A stretch of 64,000 nt of DNA from Phymatolithon calcareum (taxonomy: Eukaryota > Rhodophyta > Florideophyceae > Hapalidiales). The position numbers and the translations under genes were made by a program. The stretch spans positions 1,550,001-1,614,000 of the forward strand of contig OZ345385.1 in assembly GCA_977006965.1 (NCBI GenBank), written 5' to 3'. Positions 10,455 through 21,715 of the stretch are shown one piece after another (positions within the stretch are counted from its first letter, which is position 1; the number at the start of each line of letters is the position of its first letter). The notes beneath the pieces were generated by a model. It worked only from the letters and a program-made list of their open reading frames with translations, was not told where the DNA came from and did no database searches.

Positions 10455-10640
10455 GGCTTCGTTCAATTCATTCATTCATTTTGCGTATTCCCCATGTGGG
10501 GCTAGCAACACTTTGAGGGCCTAAGCTTCTTCCATTCTAGTCTATTTGTTGCGAGATTGACCGCTGTTTGCACGTCGAGGTCCGGGACGTCGCCAAAGAT
10601 TGACTGAGGGGTTGGTCGGACGCAGCTTAGTGGAGAAACT
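10455..10640 (-). mobile_element. LINE 3' end with (AATG)n tail, antisense
   Basis: Read on the reverse strand, this gives FGDVPDLDVQTAVNLA, then NRLEWKKLRPSKCC and a stop. About 40 bases of 3' UTR and a tail of AATG repeats (seen as ATTC on the plus strand, 10466-10480) follow. The same protein end and the same tail occur at 13600-13761 in the other orientation. A short conserved C-terminus plus a tetranucleotide tail is characteristic of a non-LTR retrotransposon. No RT or endonuclease motif remains, so the clade is open. The upstream reverse-strand frame reaching 10775 may be more of the same element. Confidence 0.65.
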
Positions 10641-11949
10641 TATAGCTTCCCTAGTGCCTTCTCTGCCACCTGCGTTTCCCTTTCTGGAGGCGTCCCTTCG
10701 CAGAAACCGAAGGGATTGTGCTCTGCCCGCGAGTGGCATTACAGAACAGGAAAATCTTGGCTTCGTTCTAAACAATCCTCGGAACAGCTCGTGTACTACA
10801 TGCTAATTTAATTATCAAGTACCTCACGGACTTGGTCAGCGCAGCTAGTAAGCTTCTATTGCCAGAAGCCACATTGTTCGTCCAGTTCTAAATTTTGGAA
10901 TCTCTTGAAATAACACCACTAAAATTTCCTGGCGAACAGTGAGTCTACACGCGTCAGAATTGTGTCGACTTTTCCCTATCCAAATAATCTTCAACGATTC
11001 ATCAAGAGACAAGTTCACAGCGCCCTCTGATGGAATACGGAGCAGGGGCATCAACTCGATGAGAACGGAATCCCTTCACGTATCTTAAGCCCAGGAGCGT
11101 GAGAATAAGACAGAGAAAGGAATTATAGCTATGCGGCAATATTGTTCTTAGATATCGTTATATGATATGTGCAGGGCGCAGAACGGATTTCACAAGCACT
11201 ATACTATTGTGCGCTAACATTGTGCGGAACATCAAAGCTATGTCCATTGAAAGGTTTCTTCCATTGATGTGCTCTCTGTGCTGGCTGTCTCCAACTACTC
11301 CAACGATAAGCAAACACTAGAACAACTCCCTATCTTACGGCTACAGTACATTTCAACAGATACCAGTTATATTTCTACGCCGCATAGAGTGCAGAGCTTC
11401 GGGAAGCTTAACATCTAAATCTCTACGCAGCCAATCTTCAGCCGCATGTGCTCTGTTTTCGCACCTGACGCACGTCTAAGTTCGACCCATTGACAACGCA
11501 GGCGGCGTTTGAAACACGTGAGATACATTGTTAATGCGGTCAAAACGTCTGCTAGGTACGATGCAGAAGAGTCGTACCTGACATATGTCATTAATGGCTG
11601 ATGGTACAAGGTGTTACCCGCCTATTACGTACCACGCCTTGAGATTTGGCTAAATGGCTTATCGCGACTGGATGGTGGAGAAGTGGAACTCAGAGGTCGA
11701 CAATTCTTCAGCGGCTGCTTGGTAATGACAGTGATTCCTGGATTTTGAGATAGCACTAGAATAACATTAATCCTTCTTTTCCACTTGGCTCGTTCAATAG
11801 CTGGACGTCATGCAGGTGCTTTTTCAGAAGCCTGAGTAGCTCAAATCGGTTCCACTGGCGCTGATAATTGCTCGAGTCATGTTATCAAGTGTGCTGATCG
11901 GCCACAACTTTAATCTACAAATTTTCTTTACATATTCTTCAAAAATCGT
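10641..11949. other. No recognisable feature beyond possible LINE remains at its left end
   Basis: Short frames on both strands match nothing I know. The first ~135 bases may belong to the antisense LINE that ends at 10455. Confidence 0.35.
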
Positions 11950-12450
11950 TGCTACAATTACAACTTTTTTGCTGATGTTGTTCCTTGCGCGCATCGCTTG
12001 ACACCGGGCGCACTGTGCGATCCCCAACATCCGTTTTTTGCGTCGTGGAAGGCACAGAGTTTATCTGGGAAAGAGCGCGGAACATGATCACGGTGCAGTG
12101 CCACAGAATTGTACAGCTCGTAGCACACTGGGCTCCATTGTATGTCCCCTTTTATGTAGAACAATTTGGAGAAATGAGATTCCACTGGGGGTGTCATCAT
12201 GATGTTCTACGGAATGGTGATCGGTCAATTCTCAAATTTATTACAGTTCCTCGCTATGCTTCACATATTGTCCCTACAATGGCCTATTCTTTGCTGATAT
12301 TGGCGCTTACAGGCATCGTCTGAACCGTAGTGGACGGTTGTGAGCCCCGACTGGCGTTGTTTGCTTCGTGGAAGGCACAGAGTTTTTGTGGGAAAGAGCG
12401 TGGGAGTCACGGGGCAGTGCCGCTGAATTGGTAAGCTCATCGCACAGTAA
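11950..12450. repeat. Diverged direct duplication (~170 bp, offset ~325 bp)
   Basis: Segments ~11955-12130 and ~12280-12450 are related. Both begin near TTTGCTGAT and share GTGGAAGGCACAGAGTTT followed by TGGGAAAGAGCG; both then have GCAGTGCC (A/G)C (A/T)GAATTG. Identity is perhaps 70% by eye. The reverse strand of the first copy has an 80-codon frame that is not conserved in the second. It may be an old tandem duplication or two copies of an unidentified repeat. Confidence 0.6.
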
Positions 12451-13599
12451 GCTGCACAGCTATCAGAGAGCATGGGATGGAATGGCAATAAGTGCAGGGC
12501 AACGGGTTAGAAAGTACTGACATTTACTTATGCAGGAAGGCCTTTGTTCTCCTAGTGTGCTTCTATTTTGTTGTAAGTACAGAACCGCAGCAGATAAGGC
12601 GGAATCTTTCAGCGGACTTCATCGATGTAACGAAGGAAGGCACGCCAGAATGGAGTTTCAAAATTATATCAGAAGTCCATGCCACGTCATGAGGCTCCCT
12701 CTGTGTGCCGATCTCCGCTCTTGGAAATATAATTTATTTATTGGGCCTTTGACTACAGCGTCTGCGTATCTCTTGAGCTGGGGAGGAAAACAATTTTCCT
12801 GTCACAGCCGATCTCGCAAAAGTTTTTTGTGACAATTTAAAGTTGAAGCTTGAAGTCAACACTCGTGCAGGATCGTAGAGATGATCAAGTTACACGCGAA
12901 TGGGTGTAAGTCGATTCATACCCTCACTTCAGATGTAATGATCGCAAGACGAGTTAGTACCGCACCGTTTGCATGATGCATCATTACTACAGATATGGAC
13001 TGCGAAAGGGATAATCGTGTCTACCAGATATTCAAAACACGAGAAGCTGGGCCCCAACGAATGTCTATGTCTTGTGGTGCATTGGTCCTCGGTTTCCAGA
13101 AAGGAGGCAAATTCGTCGATCTAGTAACACTTCAGGCATCTGCATCCACTTCCCTCCCTAACGGACTTGATGCATCTTGTCACGGAGATTTTATATATGG
13201 ATGTCAGGTAAGGTGAAGTGGCGCCTGAGACAAGAATTAACACACTAGAAATCCACTATCTTTCGAAGTAGAGGAAAACAGAGATGCTTCATAGGACTTC
13301 TGCGACTGTGACTTTCTAAAGAGAGAGTTCAGTGAAGGAAAACAGAGAGGACGACAAATCATGTCGAATATTTCGGTAGTTCTTGCTACTCCAAGTCTTA
13401 GTGTCTAAAAACCGTTACAAAAGACCAGCAAGGGGAGCGCGACTGTAGCCCTCGTGTGCAGATGGTTGCACCGAATCTCGAAATATTGGGCGCAGTAAAA
13501 TACAATTGCTTTTGGCTTGGTGATAAGTGGATCGTCCTCTGCAATATCCACTCTTTTTCGTTCCTACATTTAATTCCTATTTACCATAACGTGAATTAT
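12451..13599. other. No recognisable feature
   Basis: Several short frames are present (for example 12995-13216 and 12492-12692), but none has a motif I recognise. A frame from 13456 runs into the LINE 3' end. Confidence 0.35.
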
Positions 13600-13761
13600 A
13601 TATGGAGACCAACACCTGAAGCAAGCTTTGGTGACGTACCTAGCCTAGACATCCAAACCGCCGTCCAGCTCGCTAACAATAGAGTAGAGTGGAAAAAACT
13701 TAGACCTTCGAATCGCTGCTAGACCCAGTAGGGGAAAAGGCAAAATGAATGAATGAATGGC
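13600..13761 (+). mobile_element. LINE 3' end with (AATG)n tail
   Basis: Plus-strand partner of the copy at 10455-10640. It reads FGDVPSLDIQTAVQLANN, then RVEWKKLRPSNRC and stop at ~13722. The 3' UTR GGGGAAAAGGCAAAATG leads into AATGAATGAATG. The two copies differ at several residues but keep the same frame and end, so they are two insertions from one family. Confidence 0.65.
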
Positions 13762-15377
13762 TGGTGCTAAGATGCCTTCGTTTTGTAGCTGGTTTTCCTC
13801 GACTCCTGCGTATGAGATTTACTGAGATTTTTGTGTACATTTGGAGTATGCAACCCAGCTCGCCGAACTAAGCACGTTATATCTAGTTGCCTCTCAGCAC
13901 TAATAATCATGTTATCTGAGAAATAGAATTGCGAGCGGTCTCCGATTCTAGATTATAGTTAAAATGAACAGCTACATCATCTCAAATATGATCATTGGGA
14001 TGTACAGGAAGCCCGCCTATGTATTGAATATTGGCTGTGAAGGTTTTGGGCTGCAGGCATGGAAATTATAAAAATTTTGCAAAAAATAAACTGTGATCGA
14101 AGACTTACTCTTCGGTCACAGTTTAAATTTAAGTGTCGCAGCTGGTTCTGAGTACTATAATGCCAGTTATTGGCTTCCAAGTTGAAGTTAAGAGCGCTAT
14201 TCAAGTCAATCGTATCTGTTGGAGATACAGTGAGCGAGGTAGTCACTACGGTTTCTACGTGCCAGAAACGGTGATGTTGGCAACTCCATTCGCACCGCTG
14301 TCAACACCAGGGCTACTAGCAAGTAGATTTTTATTGATTGCTAGATACAGTGCAATTCGATTTGCAAGTAGCAGTCCCGGCGATTGTCTGCAAGTTGTAT
14401 TGCAAGTTGATAGCCTGCATTTATGACATGGGCCACGTCACGAAGCGCTGTATCCACACGTGGACTGAACGCCACGTCAGTACTGTAAACACTTGAATTG
14501 GTGCTCTACGTTTGTGACTATGATGGATTCGGCATAATACGTACCGAGATGGTACAGTATAAATTAGAGAGTGCATGACATGCACTACATTGTGTCCGCT
14601 CAACACAGTCAAACATTTTGCAATTCGTATTGCAAGTAGGCGGGTTTTTTGCAGTCCCACTCCAGTACAAGTAGATTGCAGTATACTGCAAGTCCAGTAT
14701 ACTGGATAGGACCCCTGGTCAACACAGCCCAGGGCGCAATATTTTTAGTCCATCTTGGTATTAGGTGCCCTGCTTGAGCGTCTTTTAGGGGCTGAGCACT
14801 CACATTGTTCTTCTCCAAAACAGTTAAACTTGTGTCAATCAGTACAATTGCAGTAAGGAGGCCTACGGACTGCAGCAATGCTTTGTGTGATCAAGGGCGG
14901 TGTAGTCCATGACCTGTCGTTACTATCTTCATCGCATTAGGCAGGACAAATTTTCTTCTCGCTTGAATATTTCTTGTCTTAGAGTCCCTGCTCCGCGAAG
15001 AAGGTTCCTGCAGCATGAACTTGATTGAACATCGTTCAATTTTTTTATATTTACAATGGCAATATCCAGCAGAAGGGGCCTTCTCGGAAAACCTTAGAAA
15101 GCTCTACGGAGAGTATGGAGTTATATTGTCGCCGTCACACGGGCAGCACCCGCAGTTCCGAGAGTGGTGCAGGCGATGCTGGTTGACTTACTCTTAAAAT
15201 CTCCTAAACCCTAAGTTAGAGTAACAGGACAGTGGGACTGCTGGGCAAAAGGTGCACGTCCCCAGTGAAACAAGATATGCTAAAACTATTGTGGAGCAGC
15301 GAGAAAGAGCGGAAAGTAACTCGGGCAATCAACATAATGCTGAACCATACGAAGTAAGAGCAAGCTGGTCACAAAGG
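13762..15377. other. No recognisable gene; one hairpin
   Basis: No family match in any frame. The reverse-strand frames at 14421-14660 and 14609-14878 are short and unconvincing. Confidence 0.35.
14089..14123. repeat. 15-bp inverted repeat with 5-base loop
   Basis: The arms AACTGTGATCGAAGA (14089-14103) and TCTTCGGTCACAGTT (14109-14123) pair with one G:T-type mismatch around the loop CTTAC. The flanks AAAT/AATTT extend the pairing weakly. This is a strong potential RNA hairpin, but there is no transcript evidence and no gene beside it. Confidence 0.7.
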
Positions 15378-15556
15378 TAGTCGAAGAAGATGAAAGGTAC
15401 ATTTATATTGAAAGTTACCAACGCACTTACTGATACTTGGAGACAGCTTTCCCAGTGCGAAGAGTTTTTCGTTCGGTTCTGTCCAATGAAGATTTTTCTA
15501 GTTGGTGAAACACCCACCCCTGGTCTCCTTCCGGACTTCGAGGGAGAAATTTATTC
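15378..15556 (-). mobile_element. SINE-like repeat, old antisense copy
   Basis: This stretch matches, with perhaps 25% divergence, the repeat at 61896-62115. It starts with GAAGAAGATGAAAGGTA, continues with GAAAGTTACCAACGCA, TTTTTCTAGTTGGTG and CCACCCCTGGTCTCCTTCC, and ends near GACTTCGAGGGAGAAA. The orientation puts a GAA/TTC run at its 3' end. This is the third copy of the repeat in the window and the most diverged. Confidence 0.7.
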
Positions 15557-15889
15557 CATTGTCCTATTGCACGCAGTGATTTCATGTTTACAAGCCACTG
15601 CTAGACTCGAACCGGACCGAACGGCCCACGAGACACGAAACTGAAGAATTCTGGCGCGGGCGGGTAGCCCGCGCCGGTATTTGTGACCATGACGAATGCG
15701 TTGACGAATGCGCGCATTTTGCCGGCTTCTCCGCCGAAATCGGTTGTCTCTATGAAGAGCGCTGCCCCGCTGAAGACCAAGTCAAGAATGCTGACCCCGA
15801 AACACTACGCGAACCGACGCGAAATATCCGAAATCATGCTACTTTCTGAATGTATGAAACCATCGATATCATACCCGGCGCACGACTAG
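15557..15889. other. No recognisable gene; GC hairpin
   Basis: It contains a perfect 9-bp hairpin, GGCGCGGGC (15653-15661) with GCCCGCGCC (15667-15675). Base composition rises in GC towards the minisatellite that follows. No recognised coding sequence. Confidence 0.4.
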
Positions 15890-16256
15890 TTGTCGCCGAC
15901 GCGGAAACCGGAACCTGCGCCGAGAGTCCCCACCGAAGTTGAGAGTCCCCACCGAAGTTGTCCCCCCGAGCGAGGAACGCCACCCTCCAAGTTGCCCCCG
16001 CAAGCGGGATCCCTTTCAGAGCCCCCCAGAGGTTGTTCCCCTCAGCCGGCTCCGTTTACGAGCCCCCCGAAGTTGTCCTCCCGAGCGAGGCCCCGTTGAA
16101 GAGCCTCCCGAAGTTGTCCCCCCCGAAAGAGCACTCGTTGAAGAGCGCCTACCTGTAGCTGTCCCCCCGACCGATCTCTCGTTGAACAGCACTCCCCCTG
16201 ATGTTAAGAGCCCCCAAAAGCTGTCCCCCGAGAGGGCTTCCCTTTATTAGCCCCGC
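15890..16256. repeat. GC-rich minisatellite, ~42-bp unit, proline-coding
   Basis: About seven to eight imperfect units of roughly 40-42 bp, each built round GAAGTTGTCCCCCCGAGCGA, run through the region. In one frame the unit reads PPEVVPPSEAPLK-like repeats. Units vary from about 34 to 46 bp, so the frame is not kept and coding is doubtful. The local GC content is far higher than the flanks. It could be the remains of a proline-rich structural protein exon or a plain minisatellite. Confidence 0.65.
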
Positions 16257-16600
16257 AGAAGTTATGCGAGCGCGCCGAGAAAACCTCCGACTGCGAAGGT
16301 TTGCTCTGCTCGGCAATTTTTACTGCGAAGAAGAACAACGTAGCAAGTGATGGATACTAGAGTTGGAGATGATGGAGATGAGTGCAGTAATTGTGATTTG
16401 GGAACATAATTGTTACACAGGGTAGTTACTGAGACCCAAGCTGCTCTGTTGTCGGATATACTGGCGTTGAGGGCTTGTAAAATAAAAACATACAATTTCC
16501 CCCGCCCTCCCCATGTTTACAAGCAGTCCTTACTTGGGGACAGTCTGAAACTTACAAAAATAAAGGTAGTCAACCACTTCTGCAAAATACCACAAATTTC
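16257..16600. other. No recognisable feature
   Basis: Short frames only, lying between the minisatellite and the LINE fragment. Confidence 0.4.
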
Positions 16601-16757
16601 AGGAAGCTGCGCGGTCCATCATCAAATTGCACCATTCGACAAAGCTAAGGAGAATGCAATTCCTACCCCCAGAACTCAATATAAGCCATAGGCGCGCTGA
16701 AACTACCCTAAATCAGCTTGCCGCAGAATATTGCTCGCTGGTGACTGCACGTCACGT
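16601..16757 (+). mobile_element. LINE fragment, relative of the element at 8520-9468
   Basis: This matches 9041-9190. Both share GAAGCTGCGCGGTCCAT, a TTCCTACCCCCAGAACT-like block, and CGCAGAATNNTGCTCGCTGGT. It covers only the linker between the RNase H domain and the zinc motif. Single-base changes and small gaps break the frame. It is a short dead fragment of the same LINE family. Confidence 0.75.
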
Positions 16758-19614
16758 GGGCATGGTATGAATTTGACGAGGCATGCATATGAGAGAAGAA
16801 AGGACACCAAGATGGTGACCTAGTGGCCTTTTAAAAGCGAGCTAGGCCCAGGGTCGACTGCGTACTGGGAGTGGATAATCTCTTCCCCGTTTCCACAGAA
16901 GTACACATTTGCAAAACAAGGAATCAATGTTGGATTTTGCAAATTTAAGAATGGTGCGTTTGGGTATTGGGGAGAGGAAGCCAGCTGTCAGCACTTCCAC
17001 TCTCTTCTATTCCTGGTAATCTGTTCTCCTCGAAACTTGGTCTGAGGTGCCGAGACCGCACAGACTTAGACAATGTTTTCGAGGGAGCTTGGGTAATGCA
17101 AGGCGATCATCTCGTTGACACTGTTGATGAAGAATCGTTCCGGGATGGTGTCCTCGGTCGAGTGCGAGGAGAATATTTTCGCTGTGATAATCCCGATTTT
17201 ACACTCACATGCATCGAAAACTAGAGAAAGCGCTGCGAAGTTTGAAAATACTCTGTGCGAATAACTGTCTCCCTGCTAGTATTTTCAACGCCAAGAACAT
17301 GTCCATGGAAGATGTGTTTGACTGCAGTCTACAGTCGCTATCCAAGTTCTCCAACGTTTCCGTGGACGCCTTCGCTTCTTTTATCGCAAATTATATTACT
17401 TCTTGCAAGTACTTTCGTGGAAACGTTCCGTACGCTGGCCGTGAAATGACGAGGCCATTTAACGTGGTGCACCCTACTCCAGTTTCCTCTTGGATGCGTG
17501 GCAACCTAAAGGACACAGATTCTGGATTACTCTACCATCAGCCTAGTTTCAAGTACTTTTCGGTAGAAACTGTATTGAATGTTTCTTACCTCACCGAGAA
17601 TAATACGCCGTGCTCAACGAGGAAGCGATTGAAACTGGGTTATTTCATATCTGAGCCCAGAATGTCTGAGCCCCGGTAGGAATATTCTTGGGTCGGCTCT
17701 TGCTCCCATGACTCTGAAAAATGCACCAGGCGTCATCACTCTATGTTACTCGCGGTAAGATATGGCATTTTCTCCTTGATGTCGTGAAGATACGTTGTGT
17801 TTCTATGTCCCTTTGATTACACTTCAAATTTATCTTGCCTTTTGCCAGTTGCACTGTGCTATGCTGTTAGAAGAACACCCTACGAGAAGTCAGCCCTGAT
17901 TCGACTCCAATCATTGCAGTAGTCTCGCTTATAATCTAATGTGGAGCACGAAGATGCAGGGCCATGAGTCCCAAGGAAATCAACTTTTTTGTGCGTACAA
18001 TTTTTCATATACAAGATTTAGAACCACATTTTGGAGTAACGAGGCTGGGTCGGTCGAGATTGCTGTTCTCTATATCTCACGTTCATGTGGAAACAAAATT
18101 GCACAGAAGGGGAGCGACACAATGCTCAAATTTTGAAAAATGCTTCTACAGGTCTCTCCCGGCACAACTTGTCGACATTTTTAATTTAGAATTTATTAAA
18201 AGCCGTCAGAAACACTCCTACGACTGTAAGGGAGATGCGTTTCTTGTGATACTGTCTTGTAGCTTGGATTACTCAAGTCTGTTACCTCGTGATTTTGTTC
18301 TCGTGTAGAAACTCTAGGTATAAAATCATTCCTCTTGCAGCGCTCAAGGTTGAACCCTGAGGCAGCCCTCCCGTTACAAATTCTACACTGATCGACCACA
18401 CCTCAGCAGCATTGGAGAGTTTGTTTTGCATCGCATCGGTATAAGCAACGCAACAAAACGTATTGAACTAATTCCTCTCTCTATTTCGGCTATAGTGTAA
18501 TGACGCAACCAGCAGAGACCTGTCAGTGATGAGCTGGAGAGTAATTAAATTGTTCCAGTCAACTGTCGGTGTCTACATAGCGTTGGACCTTCTGCCCTGG
18601 AGGATATTCCCAGTCTAGTTCGGCTATTCGTCTACAATGCGAATCGTCATGGTAGAGTTGTTGTAACACAGCACCCCGATCTGATCCTGACGTCTAGCTA
18701 CAGCACTATTTAGGGTAATCGCAGGGGAGAATGGTGCGGTATGATTCAACGGTTGCGGTGCCTGCTGCGTCAATAGAAGACGGTCAAATGGTTTACCGTT
18801 CTTGCATATGTAATGTACATCGATTTCTACAGTACTCTGTCAGACCGTGCCCCATGTCCCATGTTATGAGCCTGGATATTGACTTCCTCGCTTCCCTGCC
18901 AATAAGCTGGTCTTTCTCCGTTCCGACATCGACGGAATCAACAGCATCGGCGGTAGCTGCAAATTAAAACGGGCCGTCACTGTCATCGACACCACTTTAT
19001 TCCTTCTTGCTTGCGTCTGGCGCATCATCGCCTCAAACATTTCGACAAGAATCTGCGAATGCAGCATCGTTCGTGGCTGGTGGCTCGTTGCAGAACATTG
19101 CAACAGAAAAGCCCAAAAAACAACGTGACACGTGCCCAGCAGGGGACTTCGTCGTTAATCTTGCGAGTAGAACTCCCATCAGCCAGCCATAATTGAAGTA
19201 ATAATGCCCATAGCGCTCACCACTTCGGAGTTCTGCCATTGTTTCCGCAATAAGCCATTGCACGACCCACCACCAGACATCACGCAGGCATATCAGAGTC
19301 ATGTCGCTGCACGCCGCAATGCGCAGACCCCGCCTTGTGTCCATCATGTCCTTCAGCTGTTTACTCTTCACGAGAACTTTGCACAGTGTTTGCCGACGTG
19401 GTCGGAGGACAGCAAGATGCCCCCGTCGGCAACAACGCCGTAGATAGTCAATTTGACACCCTTTCTGACGCTGAACATATTGAATAGCGATGACGGAGTG
19501 ACAGGCCATAAATCGTAAGAGCCCGTCTGTCTTGTGGCGACTTCGAGAACCACATCGTCCTTGACACTCGCGCTGACTTGACATTTGATAGTAGAGGCTT
19601 GCTAACTGACCATC
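16758..19614. other. No recognised gene; two open frames
   Basis: Two ATG-started frames stand out: 17209-17679 (+, 156 codons), and 19033-19584 (-, 183 codons, Arg/Cys-rich). Neither shows a motif I recognise, and the flanking frames do not extend them convincingly. On the reverse strand near 19550-19370 a stretch reads GSYDLWPVTPSSLFNMFSV. It looks protein-like and may be a decayed exon of a gene I cannot name. Confidence 0.25.
17209..17679 (+). CDS. Unrecognised open frame, 156 codons
   Basis: The frame is ATG to TAG with no internal stop. It contains LSKFSNVSVDAFASFIANYI and ends LGYFISEPRMSEPR; the terminal residues are a short duplication (SEPRM/SEPR). There is no signal peptide, membrane segment or known motif. 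It may be a chance ORF or a fragment of a larger decayed gene. Nothing adjacent supports either reading. Confidence 0.25.
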   Translation: MHRKLEKALRSLKILCANNCLPASIFNAKNMSMEDVFDCSLQSLSKFSNVSVDAFASFIANYITSCKYFRGNVPYAGREMTRPFNVVHPTPVSSWMRGNLKDTDSGLLYHQPSFKYFSVETVLNVSYLTENNTPCSTRKRLKLGYFISEPRMSEPR

Positions 19615-20250
19615 TCAGTCACGCACTCCATCATCATTCCGAGCCTCCTCGGTTGCGCACCCTATAGATTCGGGTGCGTCACTTGGCTCTGGGTACACAA
19701 TAGTTTGAACGCATTCTTTCAAAGGCGTTCTTCTTCGAATTTTCATTTTGGCAACTTGATTCAAACCCGTTAGTACATCCTTCTCCTCGAGCTCGGCAAT
19801 GTATTCTTGGTACTGCTCTTTCCTCCCCTTGTTCGCCAAGGTTCTGATTTGGTATTTACACTCGTGGTAACGACCCCAGTCTTCCTGTGAGTGGGATAAT
19901 CTGGCTTTTCGGTAGAGTTTCTTTCGCTTCAGTGCCATTTTGTCTATCTCTGTATTCCAAAATGACATGTAGCGTGCCAGGGTGCGTTTTCTAGCTTTCC
20001 ACGGATCACACCAGGTTATAGCAAGTCTCTTGTACACCTGTTGTAGGTCTCTTGAGTTGTTACACTTTTTAAGTCTTCTATGATTCCGATAATGCCTTCG
20101 AGGTACTTGCGAAGTGCCGCTTCTTTCTTGGATTCTCTTCTTGACTTTCCTCCGAGGTCTATAATCTCCTTGTAGATATCCGATACCGATTCGGGGGAGG
20201 TACTTCCCTTGAGGTCCTCAATTAGACTACGCATTCGTTCCTTGATTTCA
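19615..20250 (-). mobile_element. LINE fragment: linker between endonuclease and reverse transcriptase
   Basis: Two reverse-strand frames, 20016-20234 and 19615-20037, are joined by a frameshift. The second reads WCDPWKARKRTLARYMSFWN, then TEIDKMALKRKKLYRKARL, DWGRYHECKYQIRTLANKGR and KEQYQEYI. The pattern 'WW(N/T)xEL...(R/K)xLYR.AR...W..Y...(R/K)..Y...I..AK...' is the usual segment between the APE endonuclease and the RT of Jockey/I/R1-type LINEs. Neither flanking domain survives. I cannot tell whether it belongs with the RNase H copy at 8.5-9.5 kb. Confidence 0.65.
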
Positions 20251-21240
20251 TTTTTCCTTTGTGTGTCATCTCGGTCTCGTACACTGATTGGTCGCTTATA
20301 ATGCTTCTGGTCAAGATCTTGCCGGCTTCTAAGGCGTGTACATACAAGCTCGTGCTGTTTAGTCCCTGTCCGTATATCCTCTGCAGCGTGACAAGTGGCG
20401 CGTTGGGGAGGTTAATGCGCTCAGGAAATGGAATAGGGAAGAGAAAACGACGTCTTCAAAAGATATGCCACCATCCTTGTTACGTACTGTAGCGCCTCAC
20501 GGCGTGTCAGGGTGGAGGAAAAGATGGGAACGATGGTAACGTTGGGAGCTGGAGAGATTGAGAGGCTTGGTCGCCATGCGGTTTTTCATTTCCGATGGCG
20601 CTGCCTTTATTGTGTTAAAGTAGTATTCAGCTCGTTTCATATTGTAACAAAGGCAGGAGCAAGACCTCAGAGTTCAGCTAATCACAATATATTTAAAAAC
20701 AAACACCTTGATTGGATCACGGCTTACAGTTACTTCCGATGGACCTTCCAGCACTCATACGGAAGAGTCGTCTACTGGCAGGGATAGCGGTGGGCAGGAC
20801 GAGTCGCTGCAATCGATATCCCTACATGCAAGCTTGAACAGCGAATGTGTCGCGTCGACGTCCCTTCAGCCGATCACGAGTTCTCTCGCGCTGTCTTGGC
20901 GTGTGAAAGAGCAGGTTGTTACAGTACTCCAACAGTTTGTCCTTCATTCGTTCGAGAAGGATTAGGATTTGACGCAAAAGTAAAGTCATATGGCGTTCGA
21001 AGCCTTCTTAGTACATAACTTGGCTGACGAATACACGGGCAAGCTTCCACACATGGAAATTCTATCTTTTTATTTCAAAAGTCCTCAACGCCAACAGACG
21101 CCGAAAACAGATCAGTTTGGGTCTCGGTCACTATCTAAAAAATTATGCTTCATAATCACAAGTAAAAATCTACTTTTGCTCATCTTGAATTCACTAATGC
21201 TTCACTCATATTCATCTTCTCAAAGTTTAGTATCTATCAA
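20251..21240. other. No recognisable feature
   Basis: Short frames only; no repeat or motif that I can identify. Confidence 0.4.
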
Positions 21241-21715
21241 TTTTTTGCAACTGTTTAGTTGTTTAATTGAAAGCCCTCATTGACACTCCTAAGACTGTAC
21301 GGGAGCAACTTTTCGTAACTTATTCATTCTAGTATATCGCCTCGTCCCTAAAACGGGGACTCGTCACTCTCCATATTGCCAAATATGGTGGCGCTGTAGA
21401 GTAGTATAGAGTCTAATGCCTTTTCCGTTCTTAACATTTCTCCGGAGTTCAGTTCATACTTTGTTAGGTTCATGCGTATGGTCCCCATGTGGCTCTCTGC
21501 TGTCGTTCTGAATGTACTCGATATTAGCGTCGTGCGCACTTGAGGGAACCTTCCGCTTCCGTAATTTATGGCCAGCTGTCGATGTGTCACCTTGCCAAAC
21601 CTGAGGATGGCCAGGATCTCATCCTGTTTGTCGTACGGTATTTTCTTCCTTCTTCTTGCTTCGAGTCTCGTGCCCTCTTTTGCGAATAGTATTCGTCGGA
21701 GTTGGCCTGGAGATT
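21241..21715 (-). mobile_element. Retroposon subfamily A (copy A2)
   Basis: The reverse strand carries SPGQLRRILFAKEGTRLEAR, KKIPYDKQDEILAILRFGKV, THRQLAINYGSGRFPQV and TTLISSTF; then MNLTKYELNSGEMLRTEKA, LDSILLYSATIFGNMES and DESPF, where the stop should follow. The 3' UTR has AAGTTGCTCCCGTACAGTCTTAGGAGTG, the terminal CAACT-AAAC-AGTTG stem and an A-run (T-run at 21241). The 5' end is cut at ~21715 where it meets Copia copy C1. The reading frame is open throughout, so it is fairly young. I found no flanking duplication. Confidence 0.8.

Noticed and set aside
15600-15680. tRNA gene suggested by a B-box-like GGTTCGAGTC on the reverse strand
   Set aside because: The T stem does not pair and no acceptor, D or anticodon arms can be drawn at the right distances.
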